DNA of 50,700 nt from an uncultured Saprospiraceae bacterium (GCA_937941095.1 CALDYJ010000182.1:1-50700); one strand, 5' to 3'. Shown: positions 14,853 to 24,782, numbered from the stretch's first letter. A program made the numbers and translations. Notes: a model not told the origin generated them from the sequence alone.

Positions 14853-16787
14853 ATGAGTAAATTTTTTTTAGCAATTCTCAGCGCACTTACCATAGGCCTA
14901 TTAACTAACCAATCTACCGCGGTTAAAGAACAAGAACCGCTCATCAATATCACAAGAAATTACCACGATGCTTTAACTAATTTTGAATTACAAATAGACT
15001 CATTGGTCGCCATCGCTAATTCAGATAACCAAGATAACAGTAAGGTCTTAAGTATAAGAGAAGAACTTAAAAAAACAAGACTTGCATTTAAAGAAACAGA
15101 AATGCTTTTCAACTACTTTGATCCATATGGAATTGGAAAACAAATAAATGGTGCACCTTTATCAAAGATAGAACCTAAAGTTTCAGAGATAAATGTATTA
15201 GAGCCGAAAGGATTGCAAATATTAGATGAGCTGATTTTTAGCGAAGACGCCTTCAACGAGATGGACAAAATAATTTTATTATGCCATTCATTAAAGCAGG
15301 CATTTTCACAAATGAAGAAACATCAATTAACAATAATAATTAATCATAGACAAGTATTTGAAGCCAGTAGAGAGGAGTTAAATAGGCTTTTTACTTTAGG
15401 GCTCACAGGCTTTGATACCCCTGGATCCCAACATGCAATAGCAGAAGCAATTGTTTCTTTAAAAAGTGTACAATTTGCCATGGAACAATATTATCCATTG
15501 ATAGAAGATAAGGGTAATCGTGCCATTTCATTTAATCTCTATGGCCTATTTGAAATTGGTAAAGAAATGCTGGAAAAAGCAGAAAACTTTAATTCTTTTG
15601 ATCGATTTTCATTTTTAAACAAAGTAGTTAATCCTTTGTACCAACAAATTAGAAAGGCACATCTTGACCTAGGAATAGAAACAATTGATGAAACTCCTTT
15701 AAAGCAAAGTGCTATAAACTATGAGGCAGAAAACCTATTCGATCAAAATTATCTAAACCCAAATTTCTATTCAAATTTAAACCTTAATGAGCAAACCTTA
15801 GCTAAAAGAGCAGCACTTGGAAAACTACTTTTCTTTGATCCTGTGCTTTCAAAGGACAATAAAATGTCTTGTGCAAGTTGTCATGACCCCGCAAGAGCTT
15901 TTACTGATGGGCTAGAAAAAAGTATTAGTAATAATGGTGAAAAAAAACTAAAAAGAAACGCCCCGACTTTAATTAATGCCGTTTATGCTGAAAAATATTT
16001 TTATGATCTGAGGGAATCAACGTTTGAACGACAAGTAAAACACGTGGTATTGGATCATGATGAATTTGATACTGACTTCAAGCAAATTGCATTGAAACTT
16101 AAAGGGAGTAAAACTTACACGGATTTGTTTAAGGCTGCTTTTGAAGAAGATAAAAAATATGAATTAAGTAGTTGGTCTATTTCAAATGCGATAAGCGCCT
16201 ATGTATCAAGCTTAAATTCTTTTAATAGCACATTCGATCAATACATGAGGTATGAAATTCCTAGTATAGATCCTGCTGTCAAAAAAGGCTTTAATCTGTT
16301 TATGGGAAAGGCTGGTTGTGGGACTTGTCATTTCGCTCCAACTTTTTCTGGTCTTATACCACCATTATATGAAGAGTCAGAATCTGAAGTGCTTGGAGTG
16401 CCTGAATCCTTAGAAGACCAAAGCATCATAGATTCAGATAAAGGTAGATACTCCAACAAACTACCAACAGATGTCGCCGACATATTTCTTCATTCTTTTA
16501 AAACTACCACTGTCAGAAATGTTGAATTAACTGGCCCATACATGCACAATGGCATCTTCCAAAACCTTGAAGAGGTATTAGATTTTTACAATGCAGGAGG
16601 AGGAGCTGGTAGAGGCATGGAATTGAAAAATCAAACACTTCCTGAATCTCCTTTAAATTTAACTGCAATGGAACAAGCGGACATCATCACCTTCATGAAA
16701 TCATTGACTGATAATCCATTTAAAGATGATATCCCAGAGAGCTTACCAGCTTTTGAAAACAATAATGCACTTAATAACAGGTATTAA
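14853..16787 (+). CDS. Imelysin-like / di-haem cytochrome c peroxidase (MauG-CCP) fusion
   Basis: 644 residues with a short hydrophobic signal sequence. Residues of about 30-300 resemble the imelysin (EfeO-like) helical domain: FNYFDPYGIGKQINGAPL and LEPKGLQILDELIFS. From about 320 a CCP/MauG domain follows: LGKLLFFDPVLSKDNKMSCA with haem motif CASCH, DLRESTFERQ, then the second haem site CGTCH and the C-terminal LTGPYMHNGIFQNLEEVLDF. Two c-type haems place it in the periplasm. CCPs reduce peroxide, and MauG members oxidise proteins; which applies is open. It sits between PhoX and an FGE-like gene. Confidence 0.88.
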   Translation: MSKFFLAILSALTIGLLTNQSTAVKEQEPLINITRNYHDALTNFELQIDSLVAIANSDNQDNSKVLSIREELKKTRLAFKETEMLFNYFDPYGIGKQINGAPLSKIEPKVSEINVLEPKGLQILDELIFSEDAFNEMDKIILLCHSLKQAFSQMKKHQLTIIINHRQVFEASREELNRLFTLGLTGFDTPGSQHAIAEAIVSLKSVQFAMEQYYPLIEDKGNRAISFNLYGLFEIGKEMLEKAENFNSFDRFSFLNKVVNPLYQQIRKAHLDLGIETIDETPLKQSAINYEAENLFDQNYLNPNFYSNLNLNEQTLAKRAALGKLLFFDPVLSKDNKMSCASCHDPARAFTDGLEKSISNNGEKKLKRNAPTLINAVYAEKYFYDLRESTFERQVKHVVLDHDEFDTDFKQIALKLKGSKTYTDLFKAAFEEDKKYELSSWSISNAISAYVSSLNSFNSTFDQYMRYEIPSIDPAVKKGFNLFMGKAGCGTCHFAPTFSGLIPPLYEESESEVLGVPESLEDQSIIDSDKGRYSNKLPTDVADIFLHSFKTTTVRNVELTGPYMHNGIFQNLEEVLDFYNAGGGAGRGMELKNQTLPESPLNLTAMEQADIITFMKSLTDNPFKDDIPESLPAFENNNALNNRY

Positions 16788-16865
16788 GTCCTGATATTTA
16801 TACCTCCCGATAAGACCAAAAAAAAATAGATAAATTTTAAAGTAAATAATATAAATTTACTGTAG

Positions 16866-17567
16866 ATGAAATTATACTATTTGGAGTGTACCTTTCTTAG
16901 CTTGACTTATTTAGGTTTGATCTTAAGTTGTTCAAATGTTAATCAACCTAATGACTTGATTTTCATTGAAGATGCGGCTTTTAGTACAAATAAATTTGAA
17001 GTAACGGTAGGTGAATTTAAAACCTTTGTAGAAACAAAGAATTACATCAGCACAGCTGACAGTCTAAAGTGGTCAGGTGTTTTCTCAGCTAAAGATCAAA
17101 ATTGGATTTCCACACCTAATGCCAATTGGTTAAGACAAGATGGGAAAGATGATTTTCCACTTAATTATCCAGTAACACAAGTTAGTTATTATGATGCCTG
17201 TGCTTACTGCAAATGGAAAAATGGTAGGCTTCCTTCTGAACAAGAATGGAATCTTATGGCAGGAGATCGTTTGACAGAAGGAAATTATTGGGAAGGTTAT
17301 TTTCCAGTTATTGACAAAGGAGATGATGGTTATAAAATTCAAAGTTCACCCGTCGGAAAGTTTGAAGCCAACAAAAATGGTCTTAAAGACATTTATGGAA
17401 ATGTTTGGGAATGGACGTCTTCCAGCAAATATGGGCAAAGAATAATCAAAGGCGGAAGCTTTTTATGTGATATAAATGTATGCGCTGGATTCACACCAGG
17501 AAATCATCAATTGACTCCAGATGATTCTGGCCTCAATCATTTAGGATTTAGGTGTGTGTTTGACTGA
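16866..17567 (+). CDS. FGE/SUMF1-fold lipoprotein
   Basis: 233 residues. A lipobox (LGLILSCSN) predicts lipid anchoring at Cys22 or nearby. The remainder is a single formylglycine-generating-enzyme-like (SUMF1) domain: FSTNKFEVTVGEFKTFVE, YPVTQVSYYDACAYCKW, NGRLPSEQEWNLMAG, LKDIYGNVWEWTSS, IIKGGSFLC and the terminal LGFRCVFD. No sulfatase is in the window, so the classical substrate is missing; many Bacteroidota members of this fold have other roles, for example in gliding or metalloenzyme maturation. The position next to a di-haem protein suggests a shared pathway (inference). Confidence 0.85.
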   Translation: MKLYYLECTFLSLTYLGLILSCSNVNQPNDLIFIEDAAFSTNKFEVTVGEFKTFVETKNYISTADSLKWSGVFSAKDQNWISTPNANWLRQDGKDDFPLNYPVTQVSYYDACAYCKWKNGRLPSEQEWNLMAGDRLTEGNYWEGYFPVIDKGDDGYKIQSSPVGKFEANKNGLKDIYGNVWEWTSSSKYGQRIIKGGSFLCDINVCAGFTPGNHQLTPDDSGLNHLGFRCVFD

Positions 17568-17610
17568 ATTTTATTTAAATTACTTTCTAATTAAACTCTA
17601 GATACTATAT

Positions 17611-18717
17611 ATGAAGATCCTCTACCCTTTCATATTTCTTCTATTATTTTCTTGCGCCCAAGAGATTAAAGAAAAAAAAACAATCGAAGCTTATACGCTT
17701 TCTGAAACGAAATTAAATTTAGAGCAAGCCAATAGACTTTCAAAACTACCAATCAATTGTATAAAAAACCCATTGCCATATAAAGCAGGACATATTATTG
17801 CCAAAGAAAGTGATTTGGCAATGCCACAAGTACATCATCCTGCTTTTTATGGATGCTTTGATTGGCATTCTGCTGTTCATGGTCACTGGTCTTTAGTTTA
17901 TCTTTTGAAAACATTTCCTGCTTTAGAAAATAGAGAAGAGGCTAGAGCATTACTCTTGAAAAACCTCTCTAAGGAAAACATCGAAAAGGAAGTTCAATAT
18001 TTTGCACTAAACAAATACACGAAAAACTTTGAAAGAACATATGGTTGGACTTGGGTATTAAAACTAGCTGAAGAATTGCATACCTGGGACGATCCTGATG
18101 CTAAAGTAATGGCGCTAAATCTAAAGCCTCTTTGCGATTACATTATAGAAAGGTATATCGAATATTTACCTAAGCTTGTTTACCCAATCAGAGTAGGTGA
18201 ACATAGTAATACTGCTTTTGGAATTTCATTTGCATATGACTATGCACTTACTTTAAATCACAGTGGTTTAAAAAAAATGATAGAGAATAGAGCCAAAGAA
18301 TTTTATGCAAGTGATCAATCTTGTCCTCTATCCTGGGAACCTAGTGGCTATGATTTTTTATCTCCTTGTCTTGAAGAAGCTTACATCATGAGTAGGGTAA
18401 TTAAAGCAGAACATTTTAGAGAATGGTTTTCTGATTTCTTACCTGATGTTGCTTCAGGTAAATATAAATTAAAACCAGCCGAAGTTTCCGATAGGACAGA
18501 TGGCAAACTAGTTCATCTTGATGGTTTAAATTTTTCAAGAGCTTGGTGTTTATATAACATTGGTAATAAAATTGAGGGTAACAATACTTTGTATCGTTTA
18601 GCTGATGAACACTTGGACTTTTCTTTAAAAAATATTGTTGACGGTGATTACATGGGTGAACATTGGTTAGCTTCATTTGCGCTTTATGCTTTAAAAAGTA
18701 AAGCTGAAATAAAATGA
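17611..18717 (+). CDS. DUF2891 lipoprotein
   Basis: 368 residues starting with a lipoprotein signal (FLLLFSCAQE). The DUF2891 signature is the segment HPAFYGCFDWHSAVHGHWSL near residue 75, followed by FERTYGWTWVLKLAEELHTW and the C-terminal YMGEHWLASFALYAL. The helical pattern and the paired His/Trp motifs suggest an alpha/alpha-toroid enzyme, but I know of no established activity. Its last codon overlaps the start of the transporter gene by 4 bp (ATGA), so they are translationally coupled, and they may act on the same substrate. Confidence 0.85.
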   Translation: MKILYPFIFLLLFSCAQEIKEKKTIEAYTLSETKLNLEQANRLSKLPINCIKNPLPYKAGHIIAKESDLAMPQVHHPAFYGCFDWHSAVHGHWSLVYLLKTFPALENREEARALLLKNLSKENIEKEVQYFALNKYTKNFERTYGWTWVLKLAEELHTWDDPDAKVMALNLKPLCDYIIERYIEYLPKLVYPIRVGEHSNTAFGISFAYDYALTLNHSGLKKMIENRAKEFYASDQSCPLSWEPSGYDFLSPCLEEAYIMSRVIKAEHFREWFSDFLPDVASGKYKLKPAEVSDRTDGKLVHLDGLNFSRAWCLYNIGNKIEGNNTLYRLADEHLDFSLKNIVDGDYMGEHWLASFALYALKSKAEIK

Positions 18718-19913
18718 AACTGAAAAATTATTTTGGCCCTTCTACTTTGGTTGCTGCTGCATTTATTGGTCCAGGTACAGTAACGGTATGTACACTTGCT
18801 GGTGCTCAAGCTGGCTACTCATTAATTTTTGCATTAGTATTTTCTGTTTTTGCAACTTTATTTTTGCAAGAAATGTCCGCTCGACTCGGCTTAGTGAGTC
18901 AATCTGGTTTGGGAGAAGCCATTCGTAATGAAACTCCTCAGCACCTTAAATATCTTTTTTTAGGATTGGTCTTGATTGCTATAATAATTGGTAATGCAGC
19001 TTACGAGGCTGGCAATTTAAGTGGAGCTGCTTTAGGGATGAAAGTAATATTCCCAAATTTTGATTATTGGCAATTAATCTTGGGAATATTGGCTATTCTT
19101 TTGTTATACTTCTCTCAATACAAATTACTTGAAAATATATTGATTGTACTAGTCATAGCAATGAGCCTATGTTTTCTATTTACAGCAATCTGGGTTAAAC
19201 CCAACTTAAGCGCTGTACTTAAAGGTTTTGTTCCAAGTAATCTAGAAGGAGGTAATTTATTGCTTGCATTGGCTTTAATTGGCACTACAGTAGTACCTTA
19301 CAATCTTTTCTTACATGCATCTACGGTTTCTTCAAAATGGAAAGATAAATCTAAGCTCTCAGACTTAAGAAAAGAAAATCTTGCAGCGATTATACTTGGA
19401 GGATTCGTTTCTCTTTGCATCATCATTACTTCCGCTGGTACGATGTATGGAACTGAAACCGTAATTGAAAATGCTGTCGATCTTAGTTTACAATTAGAAC
19501 CTATAATTGGTGTATGGGCAAAGTATGTCATGGGCCTCGGTTTATTTGCTGCAGGGCTCACTTCTTCCATAACTGCTCCTTTAGCGGCAGCTTATTGTGC
19601 GAGAGGAATATTTGCTTGGTCAAAGGACCCAAAAGATAAACGATTTGTGAGTATTTGGTTGCTAATTTTAATGCTAGGAATCGTATTCTCTTCTTTAGGA
19701 TTTAAACCTATCCTTATTATTAAAATTGCACAAATTGCCAATGGTATTTTACTTCCGATTATTGCTGTATTCCTATTGTACATTATGAATCAGAAAAAGG
19801 TCTTGGGTGATTATGTAAACAGTACTTGGAGAAACATTATTGGAATTATCATAATTGCCATTACATTAATCATCGCCTTCAAAAGTTTTAATGCTGTCTT
19901 TAAATTTTTATAA
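18714..19913 (+). CDS. Nramp-superfamily transporter lacking the metal-binding motifs, probable 5-oxoproline-linked permease
   Basis: 399 residues with about 11 membrane helices. The overall Nramp fold is evident (FGPSTLVAAAFIGPGTVTVC in TM1, VVPYNLFLHAS in TM6). However TM1 has GPGT where metal transporters have DPGN, and TM6 has VPYN where they have MPHN, so the Asp, Asn and Met ligands are gone. This places it in a non-metal branch. It is 11 bp upstream of pxpA, and the Bacillus subtilis ycsFGI-kipIAR operon has the same neighbour (YcsG). Uptake of 5-oxoproline or a related acid is the most economical inference. Confidence 0.85.
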   Translation: MKLKNYFGPSTLVAAAFIGPGTVTVCTLAGAQAGYSLIFALVFSVFATLFLQEMSARLGLVSQSGLGEAIRNETPQHLKYLFLGLVLIAIIIGNAAYEAGNLSGAALGMKVIFPNFDYWQLILGILAILLLYFSQYKLLENILIVLVIAMSLCFLFTAIWVKPNLSAVLKGFVPSNLEGGNLLLALALIGTTVVPYNLFLHASTVSSKWKDKSKLSDLRKENLAAIILGGFVSLCIIITSAGTMYGTETVIENAVDLSLQLEPIIGVWAKYVMGLGLFAAGLTSSITAPLAAAYCARGIFAWSKDPKDKRFVSIWLLILMLGIVFSSLGFKPILIIKIAQIANGILLPIIAVFLLYIMNQKKVLGDYVNSTWRNIIGIIIIAITLIIAFKSFNAVFKFL

Positions 19914-19924
19914 ATCTGTTGTAA

Positions 19925-20656
19925 ATGGCTATAGACATAAATTGTGATTTAGGAGAATACATTGGTGAAGCAAGGGACATGTCATGGACAGAAGAGTTGA
20001 TGAAACTCATAAGTAGTTGTAATATTGCCTGTGGTTTTCATTCTGGGGATCCACTGACAATAAGTAGAACCATTGAACAAGCTATAGCGCATGAGGTAAG
20101 TATAGGGGCTCATCCCTCCTACCCTGATTTAAAAAATTTTGGTCGGCACAGCATGGATCTTTCTGTAGAAGAATTGAAGGCTGTGCTAACTTATCAAATT
20201 TCGGCTTTAAAAGGAATGGTAAATGCTAGGAATAGAGCTTTGGTTCATGTTAAAGCACATGGAGCACTTTATCACGATTTAAGCAGGAGAACTCCCTATG
20301 CTAAAGTATTCTATGAAGTAATTCAAAGTTTAGATCCCAATCTAATTGTCTTTGGATCGCCAAGTGATTTAATGGAAGAAATGGCAAAAGAATATAAGAT
20401 AAAATTTATACCAGAAGGTTTTGCAGATCGTGTTTATACAGAATATTTGAAACTAAAAAATAGGGATCTTAAAGGTGCAGTTATAATTAATCCAGAAAAA
20501 GCTTTCAAGCAAGTACAGGCTTTGATCTATGAGCGAAAAGTTATTTGTGAAGATGGTGTAAAAAGACCATTAGAAGTTAAGACAATATGTGTGCATGGAG
20601 ATAATCCTTCTGCCATTATGATTCTACAAAGAATAAGATCTCTTTTAAATGCATAA
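19925..20656 (+). CDS. pxpA: 5-oxoprolinase subunit A (LamB/YcsF family)
   Basis: 243 residues. Family marks: IDINCDLGE at the start, SCNIACGFHSGDP, VSIGAHPSYPDL, LVHVKAHGALYHD and the C-terminal ICVHGDNPSA. PxpA works with PxpB and PxpC in ATP-dependent hydrolysis of 5-oxoproline to glutamate in the cytoplasm. All three are present here in the order A-B-C; A overlaps B by 8 bp. Confidence 0.93.
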   Translation: MAIDINCDLGEYIGEARDMSWTEELMKLISSCNIACGFHSGDPLTISRTIEQAIAHEVSIGAHPSYPDLKNFGRHSMDLSVEELKAVLTYQISALKGMVNARNRALVHVKAHGALYHDLSRRTPYAKVFYEVIQSLDPNLIVFGSPSDLMEEMAKEYKIKFIPEGFADRVYTEYLKLKNRDLKGAVIINPEKAFKQVQALIYERKVICEDGVKRPLEVKTICVHGDNPSAIMILQRIRSLLNA

Positions 20657-21284
20657 AATATCCATCTCAGAATACTCTTTCTCTCTCCATAAATATGGAA
20701 GCGATTGGCTCATGTTAAAACCAGTAGATGTAATTCCAAAACTAGCTATAGCTACAATTGCAGAAAGTATTTATAAACAAAAAATCCTTGGGATTCAAGA
20801 GGTGATTTGTGGTGTCGAAGACATTAGCTTAATGATAAGCAGCGGTTTTAATGAGAAAGATCTAAAAAGTTTAAAATTTCAGAAAAATTTCAGAAAAATT
20901 GAAAGTTATAATTTAGTCGTGGATTTTGAAAAAGGCTTAGATTGGGAAGTAATAGAAAAACATTCTAAGCTAAAGAAGGCAGATTTTATCCATCAAATTT
21001 GTTCTAAAGACTTTGTATTCAGTATGTCTGGTTTCTTGCCTGGATTCATTTATTTAGATGGGCTTGAAACAGGCCTAGGTGTTCCAAGAAAAGAAATGGT
21101 CCGACCCTTAGTGCCAGCAAATAGTTTAGGAATAGGTGGATCACAAATTGGCATATATACCATGCCGAGTCCTGGTGGATGGAACCTCATTGGGGAATGT
21201 CAACATTCCTTTTTTGATCCCAACACTACTCCACCATTGAGTCTCCAAGTTGGAGATAAAATTAAGTTTATTCCTAAGAAATGA
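20649..21284 (+). CDS. pxpB: 5-oxoprolinase subunit B (KipI family)
   Basis: 211 residues. The allophanate-hydrolase-subunit-1 signature is complete: SGFLPGFIYLDGL, GLGVPRKEMVRPLVPANSLG and YTMPSPGGWNLIGEC. It overlaps pxpA by 8 bp and pxpC by 4 bp (ATGA). KipI also inhibits the sporulation kinase KinA in Bacillus, a role that does not apply here. Confidence 0.93.
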   Translation: MHKISISEYSFSLHKYGSDWLMLKPVDVIPKLAIATIAESIYKQKILGIQEVICGVEDISLMISSGFNEKDLKSLKFQKNFRKIESYNLVVDFEKGLDWEVIEKHSKLKKADFIHQICSKDFVFSMSGFLPGFIYLDGLETGLGVPRKEMVRPLVPANSLGIGGSQIGIYTMPSPGGWNLIGECQHSFFDPNTTPPLSLQVGDKIKFIPKK

Positions 21285-22117
21285 AACCACTGAAAATTCA
21301 CATTCTCAAATCAGGTTTATATACCTCGATCCAAGATCAGGGAAGAAAAAAATTCAGCTATTTTGGCATCCCTGTTTCAGGGTATTTGGATGAGCAAGCA
21401 GCAAATAGAGCCTTGGCAATTGTTGGAAATCCGAAGGGTTCTGCAGTTTTAGAAATCAATCAATTGGGTCCTACCCTCTACTTTGAAGAAGAAGCCTATA
21501 TTTCTTTAACAGGAGGCACTATTGATACTGAACTACAAATGAATAAAGGGATACACATTCCAGCTAAAAGTATTTTAAAATTGGGATCTGTTACTAATGG
21601 AATGCGAACTTATTTGGCCATTAGAGGTGAGTGGCAAGTCAAACAAGTCTTTAATAGTTGTTCTGCTTTTAGTTACCCTTCTTTTGGAATTCAAGCCCTA
21701 ACAAAAGAAGATTATATACAGATTAATCCTTTTGATAAAAACATTAAAAAAAGTAAAGAAAAATTTACATCTATAGACTATAATGCCATAAATCGTATAT
21801 CTATTTTGGCAGGCCCAGAAACAGATTTGTTGCAAGATACTACAGTCTTAGAAACTGAAACATTCAGAATCTCTCCACATAGTAATCGTATGGCAGCCTT
21901 ATTAGAGTCTAAAACTATTGTCTGCAAAGTTAAAGAGATACAATCTTCTGCTATTATTCCTGGTACTATACAACTATTGCCTAATGGTAAGCTATTTGTA
22001 ATTTTAAACGATGGGCAAACTACTGGAGGCTATCCTAGAATTGGATTAATTCCAAATGAAGAATTATGGAAATTTAATCAGATAAAACCTATGAAAGAAT
22101 TTCACTTTAGCAGGTAA
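21281..22117 (+). CDS. pxpC: 5-oxoprolinase subunit C (KipA family)
   Basis: 278 residues. Allophanate-hydrolase-subunit-2 marks: YTSIQDQGRKKFSYFGIPVS, DEQAANRALAIVGNP, the ATP-site loop near SPHSNRMAALLES and DGQTTGGYPRIG at the end. Last gene of the plus-strand operon; the convergent histidine kinase ends 8 bp away and no terminator is visible between them. Confidence 0.93.
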   Translation: MKPLKIHILKSGLYTSIQDQGRKKFSYFGIPVSGYLDEQAANRALAIVGNPKGSAVLEINQLGPTLYFEEEAYISLTGGTIDTELQMNKGIHIPAKSILKLGSVTNGMRTYLAIRGEWQVKQVFNSCSAFSYPSFGIQALTKEDYIQINPFDKNIKKSKEKFTSIDYNAINRISILAGPETDLLQDTTVLETETFRISPHSNRMAALLESKTIVCKVKEIQSSAIIPGTIQLLPNGKLFVILNDGQTTGGYPRIGLIPNEELWKFNQIKPMKEFHFSR

Positions 22118-22125
22118 ATATCTAT

Positions 22126-24675
22126 TTATGCAGAACCTGGTCTTGGTTGATTTTCAGCGAGATTATCACGAATGGCTTCATATAAATCTTTAGGCTTAAA
22201 AGGCTTGGTTAAGTATGCATTCATTCCTGCATCAAGTGCTTCTTTCACATTATTAGAATAGGCATCAGCACTCAGTGCTATAATAGGAATTTCTGCTTTA
22301 GCTTTGTTTTTTAAATTTCTGATGTTGATCGTTGTTTCTATTCCATTCATTAATGGCATTTGAATATCCATTAAAATAAGGTCAAAGCTTTCGGTTTCTA
22401 AAAATGTCATGGCTTCTACCCCATTATTAGCCACCATTGGTTTAACTTTCAGCTTCTTGAGGGTGTTTACTGCAACAATTTGATTGATGTGGTTGTCCTC
22501 AACCAATAATATTTTTAGTCCCTCTAATCCCTGTCTATAAATTTGTCCGTCAGAAGAAGCTATTGTCGATTGAGACATCACCTGTCCTTTTTTAAATGGA
22601 AGTCTAAAGGTAAACATCGTTCCCATATTTTCTTTGCTTTCTACTTGAATGCTTCCACCTTGCTTTTCAATTAGCTTTTTGGTGATGGCTAATCCTAAAC
22701 CTGTTCCTTTTAGAGAACCTTGAATTTTATTTTCTAATTGAATGAAACTATCAAATATATTATCAATCTTTTCAGAAGGAATTCCTATACCTGTATCTCT
22801 TATTTTAAATTCAACTCGGATGTCTGAATCTGTTTCTTCGAGGACACATGTTTCCAAACTTACATAACCTTCTTCAGTAAATTTGATTGCATTACCTAAT
22901 ATGTTAATCAAGATTTGATTTAGCCTTGTCCTATCCCCTATCACTAAAGTTTTGATGGTGTTCAATTTTTGTTTTTGAAAGATTTCAAGTTCGTTTTTCT
23001 TCCTTGAATACCTAACAGCATCAATGGTGTTATTGAGTAAAGTTTTAAGATCAAATTCATCACTTGAGAATGTAATTTTACCTGACTCAATTTTTGAAAA
23101 GTCTAAAACATCGTTTATGATAGACAATAGGTTTTCTCCAGAAAATTTAATATTACTTAAATGTTTCTTTTGATCATCTCTGGGCATTTCATCTAAAAGT
23201 AGATTTGTCAATCCCAGCACTGCATTCATTGGTGTACGAATTTCATGACTCATTGTGGACAAGAAATCTTGCTTAGCTTGAGAAGCAGATAAGGCTACTT
23301 GCCTTGATTTTTCAATTTCATCCGATTTGCTACGCAGCTCTTCTTCCAAAATAATTTGTGCTTCAATCGTTTGTTTTTTTCTTTTATTTTGAATGAACAA
23401 AGAAATCACAAAACTCATAAGCAAAATTGAAAACAAAATAATGAAGGAAGAAGATAATCTTTGCTTTTTAATAGTTACCTGATCTACTTCTCTTTGCTTA
23501 CTCAAAGTTTGAACTTCTTGTTTGTTTTTTTGGATTTCATACTCGACATCAGCTAATGCAAATGTTCGTGCACTGTTTCTGTTGAAATTTTCTTTTTCCA
23601 TAGTTCTCATCTGTTCGGAAACCTTTAAGGCTACATCATAATTTGCAATCTGGATGAGAATGGATTTTTTAAACTCTAGGAAATTAATTTTATCTGCATA
23701 AAGTTGAATTTCATCAACATTGATCGAATTTATTAATCGAAAAGCTTTATCGTAATTGATAAGTTCATGAGCAACCTTGGCTTCATAAAATTTTAATGTT
23801 TCTACATTATAATCTTGAACAACCTTTTTAGCTTCTAATAAGTATTGTTTTGCTTTTACCTTATTACCTTTTTTTAAATATAACTTAATGGCAGTTGTAT
23901 ATGTATCGAAGTATTCAAGAGAAAATTCTTCTACGTCCAATTTGGCCACATTTTCAATTGCTAGCTTGATGTAATCTTCCGATTTAGGAAAATCTCCTAA
24001 CTCAAGGTGCATGGTAGCTAACCTGTAGTAATCATAAGTTAAACTGAGTTCTTTATCGGGAGATTCAAGCAAATTGCTGTAAACCAAAGCTTCATGAGTA
24101 TAAGATATTGCTTCTTCTAACTTTCCACTATTGAGATAAACTTCACTAACATTTCCAAGCGGAATGTTTATGTTGTTATCATTAATAGCTTTATAATATT
24201 TAGCTGAACTGAAAAATGCTTGGAGTGCTTGTTCGTACTTGCCAAAATCATAGAAGGAATTCCCTAAAGCATTATATATTCTAGCCTTGTCAATCATTTC
24301 TTCACAAAAACCATTTCTAACTGTCTCGTTAACGTACTTATATTTTGCTAACATTACCTGAGAATCATAATTGTAATTTTTCATAGCAAGTGCAGACTGA
24401 CAACAAATACGATTGCTCTCAAGTTCTTTTGCTGATTCAAAAGCTGTAATCAGATAAGACATCTGTTTACTTTCTTCAATGCTAGAAAGCTGGTTTAAAT
24501 AAGCTTCTAAAGAATCGATGTTTTGGATAAGTTCAATTGTAGGTGGTTCATCATTTTTAAAGAAAGAAAAAAGATTAATAGGTAAGGTCAGAACAAAAAT
24601 GACTACGCATAAAATTGTTCCTAATTGGAATTCTTTAAATTTACAAACAAGAAATGAATCTGTTTTTGGGAACAT
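22126..24675 (-). CDS. TPR-containing hybrid sensor histidine kinase
   Basis: 849 residues. An N-terminal hydrophobic segment (about 18-37) leads into a periplasmic TPR sensor region (about 60-390), then a second membrane helix (FIILFSILLMSFVISLFI) and a short coiled coil. The HisKA box FLSTMSHEIRTPMNAVLGLT has phospho-acceptor His477. The HATPase has NILGNAIKFTEEG, RDTGIGIP and GTGLGLAITKKLI. A receiver domain follows with LLVEDNHINQ, phospho-acceptor Asp770 in LILMDIQMPLMNG and the conserved LTKPFKP lysine. No DNA-binding output is present, so phosphotransfer to another protein is expected. It is monocistronic. Confidence 0.93.
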   Translation of the reverse strand: MFPKTDSFLVCKFKEFQLGTILCVVIFVLTLPINLFSFFKNDEPPTIELIQNIDSLEAYLNQLSSIEESKQMSYLITAFESAKELESNRICCQSALAMKNYNYDSQVMLAKYKYVNETVRNGFCEEMIDKARIYNALGNSFYDFGKYEQALQAFFSSAKYYKAINDNNINIPLGNVSEVYLNSGKLEEAISYTHEALVYSNLLESPDKELSLTYDYYRLATMHLELGDFPKSEDYIKLAIENVAKLDVEEFSLEYFDTYTTAIKLYLKKGNKVKAKQYLLEAKKVVQDYNVETLKFYEAKVAHELINYDKAFRLINSINVDEIQLYADKINFLEFKKSILIQIANYDVALKVSEQMRTMEKENFNRNSARTFALADVEYEIQKNKQEVQTLSKQREVDQVTIKKQRLSSSFIILFSILLMSFVISLFIQNKRKKQTIEAQIILEEELRSKSDEIEKSRQVALSASQAKQDFLSTMSHEIRTPMNAVLGLTNLLLDEMPRDDQKKHLSNIKFSGENLLSIINDVLDFSKIESGKITFSSDEFDLKTLLNNTIDAVRYSRKKNELEIFQKQKLNTIKTLVIGDRTRLNQILINILGNAIKFTEEGYVSLETCVLEETDSDIRVEFKIRDTGIGIPSEKIDNIFDSFIQLENKIQGSLKGTGLGLAITKKLIEKQGGSIQVESKENMGTMFTFRLPFKKGQVMSQSTIASSDGQIYRQGLEGLKILLVEDNHINQIVAVNTLKKLKVKPMVANNGVEAMTFLETESFDLILMDIQMPLMNGIETTINIRNLKNKAKAEIPIIALSADAYSNNVKEALDAGMNAYLTKPFKPKDLYEAIRDNLAENQPRPGSA

Positions 24676-24782
24676 ATATTAATGCCATCTATTTCATCAG
24701 GGGGATGAAAAGCTATCGCAACATTAAATCAATTTTTATGCCCTAAAACATAATGTTTTACTTTTGTCAATAAGATCGTCAC

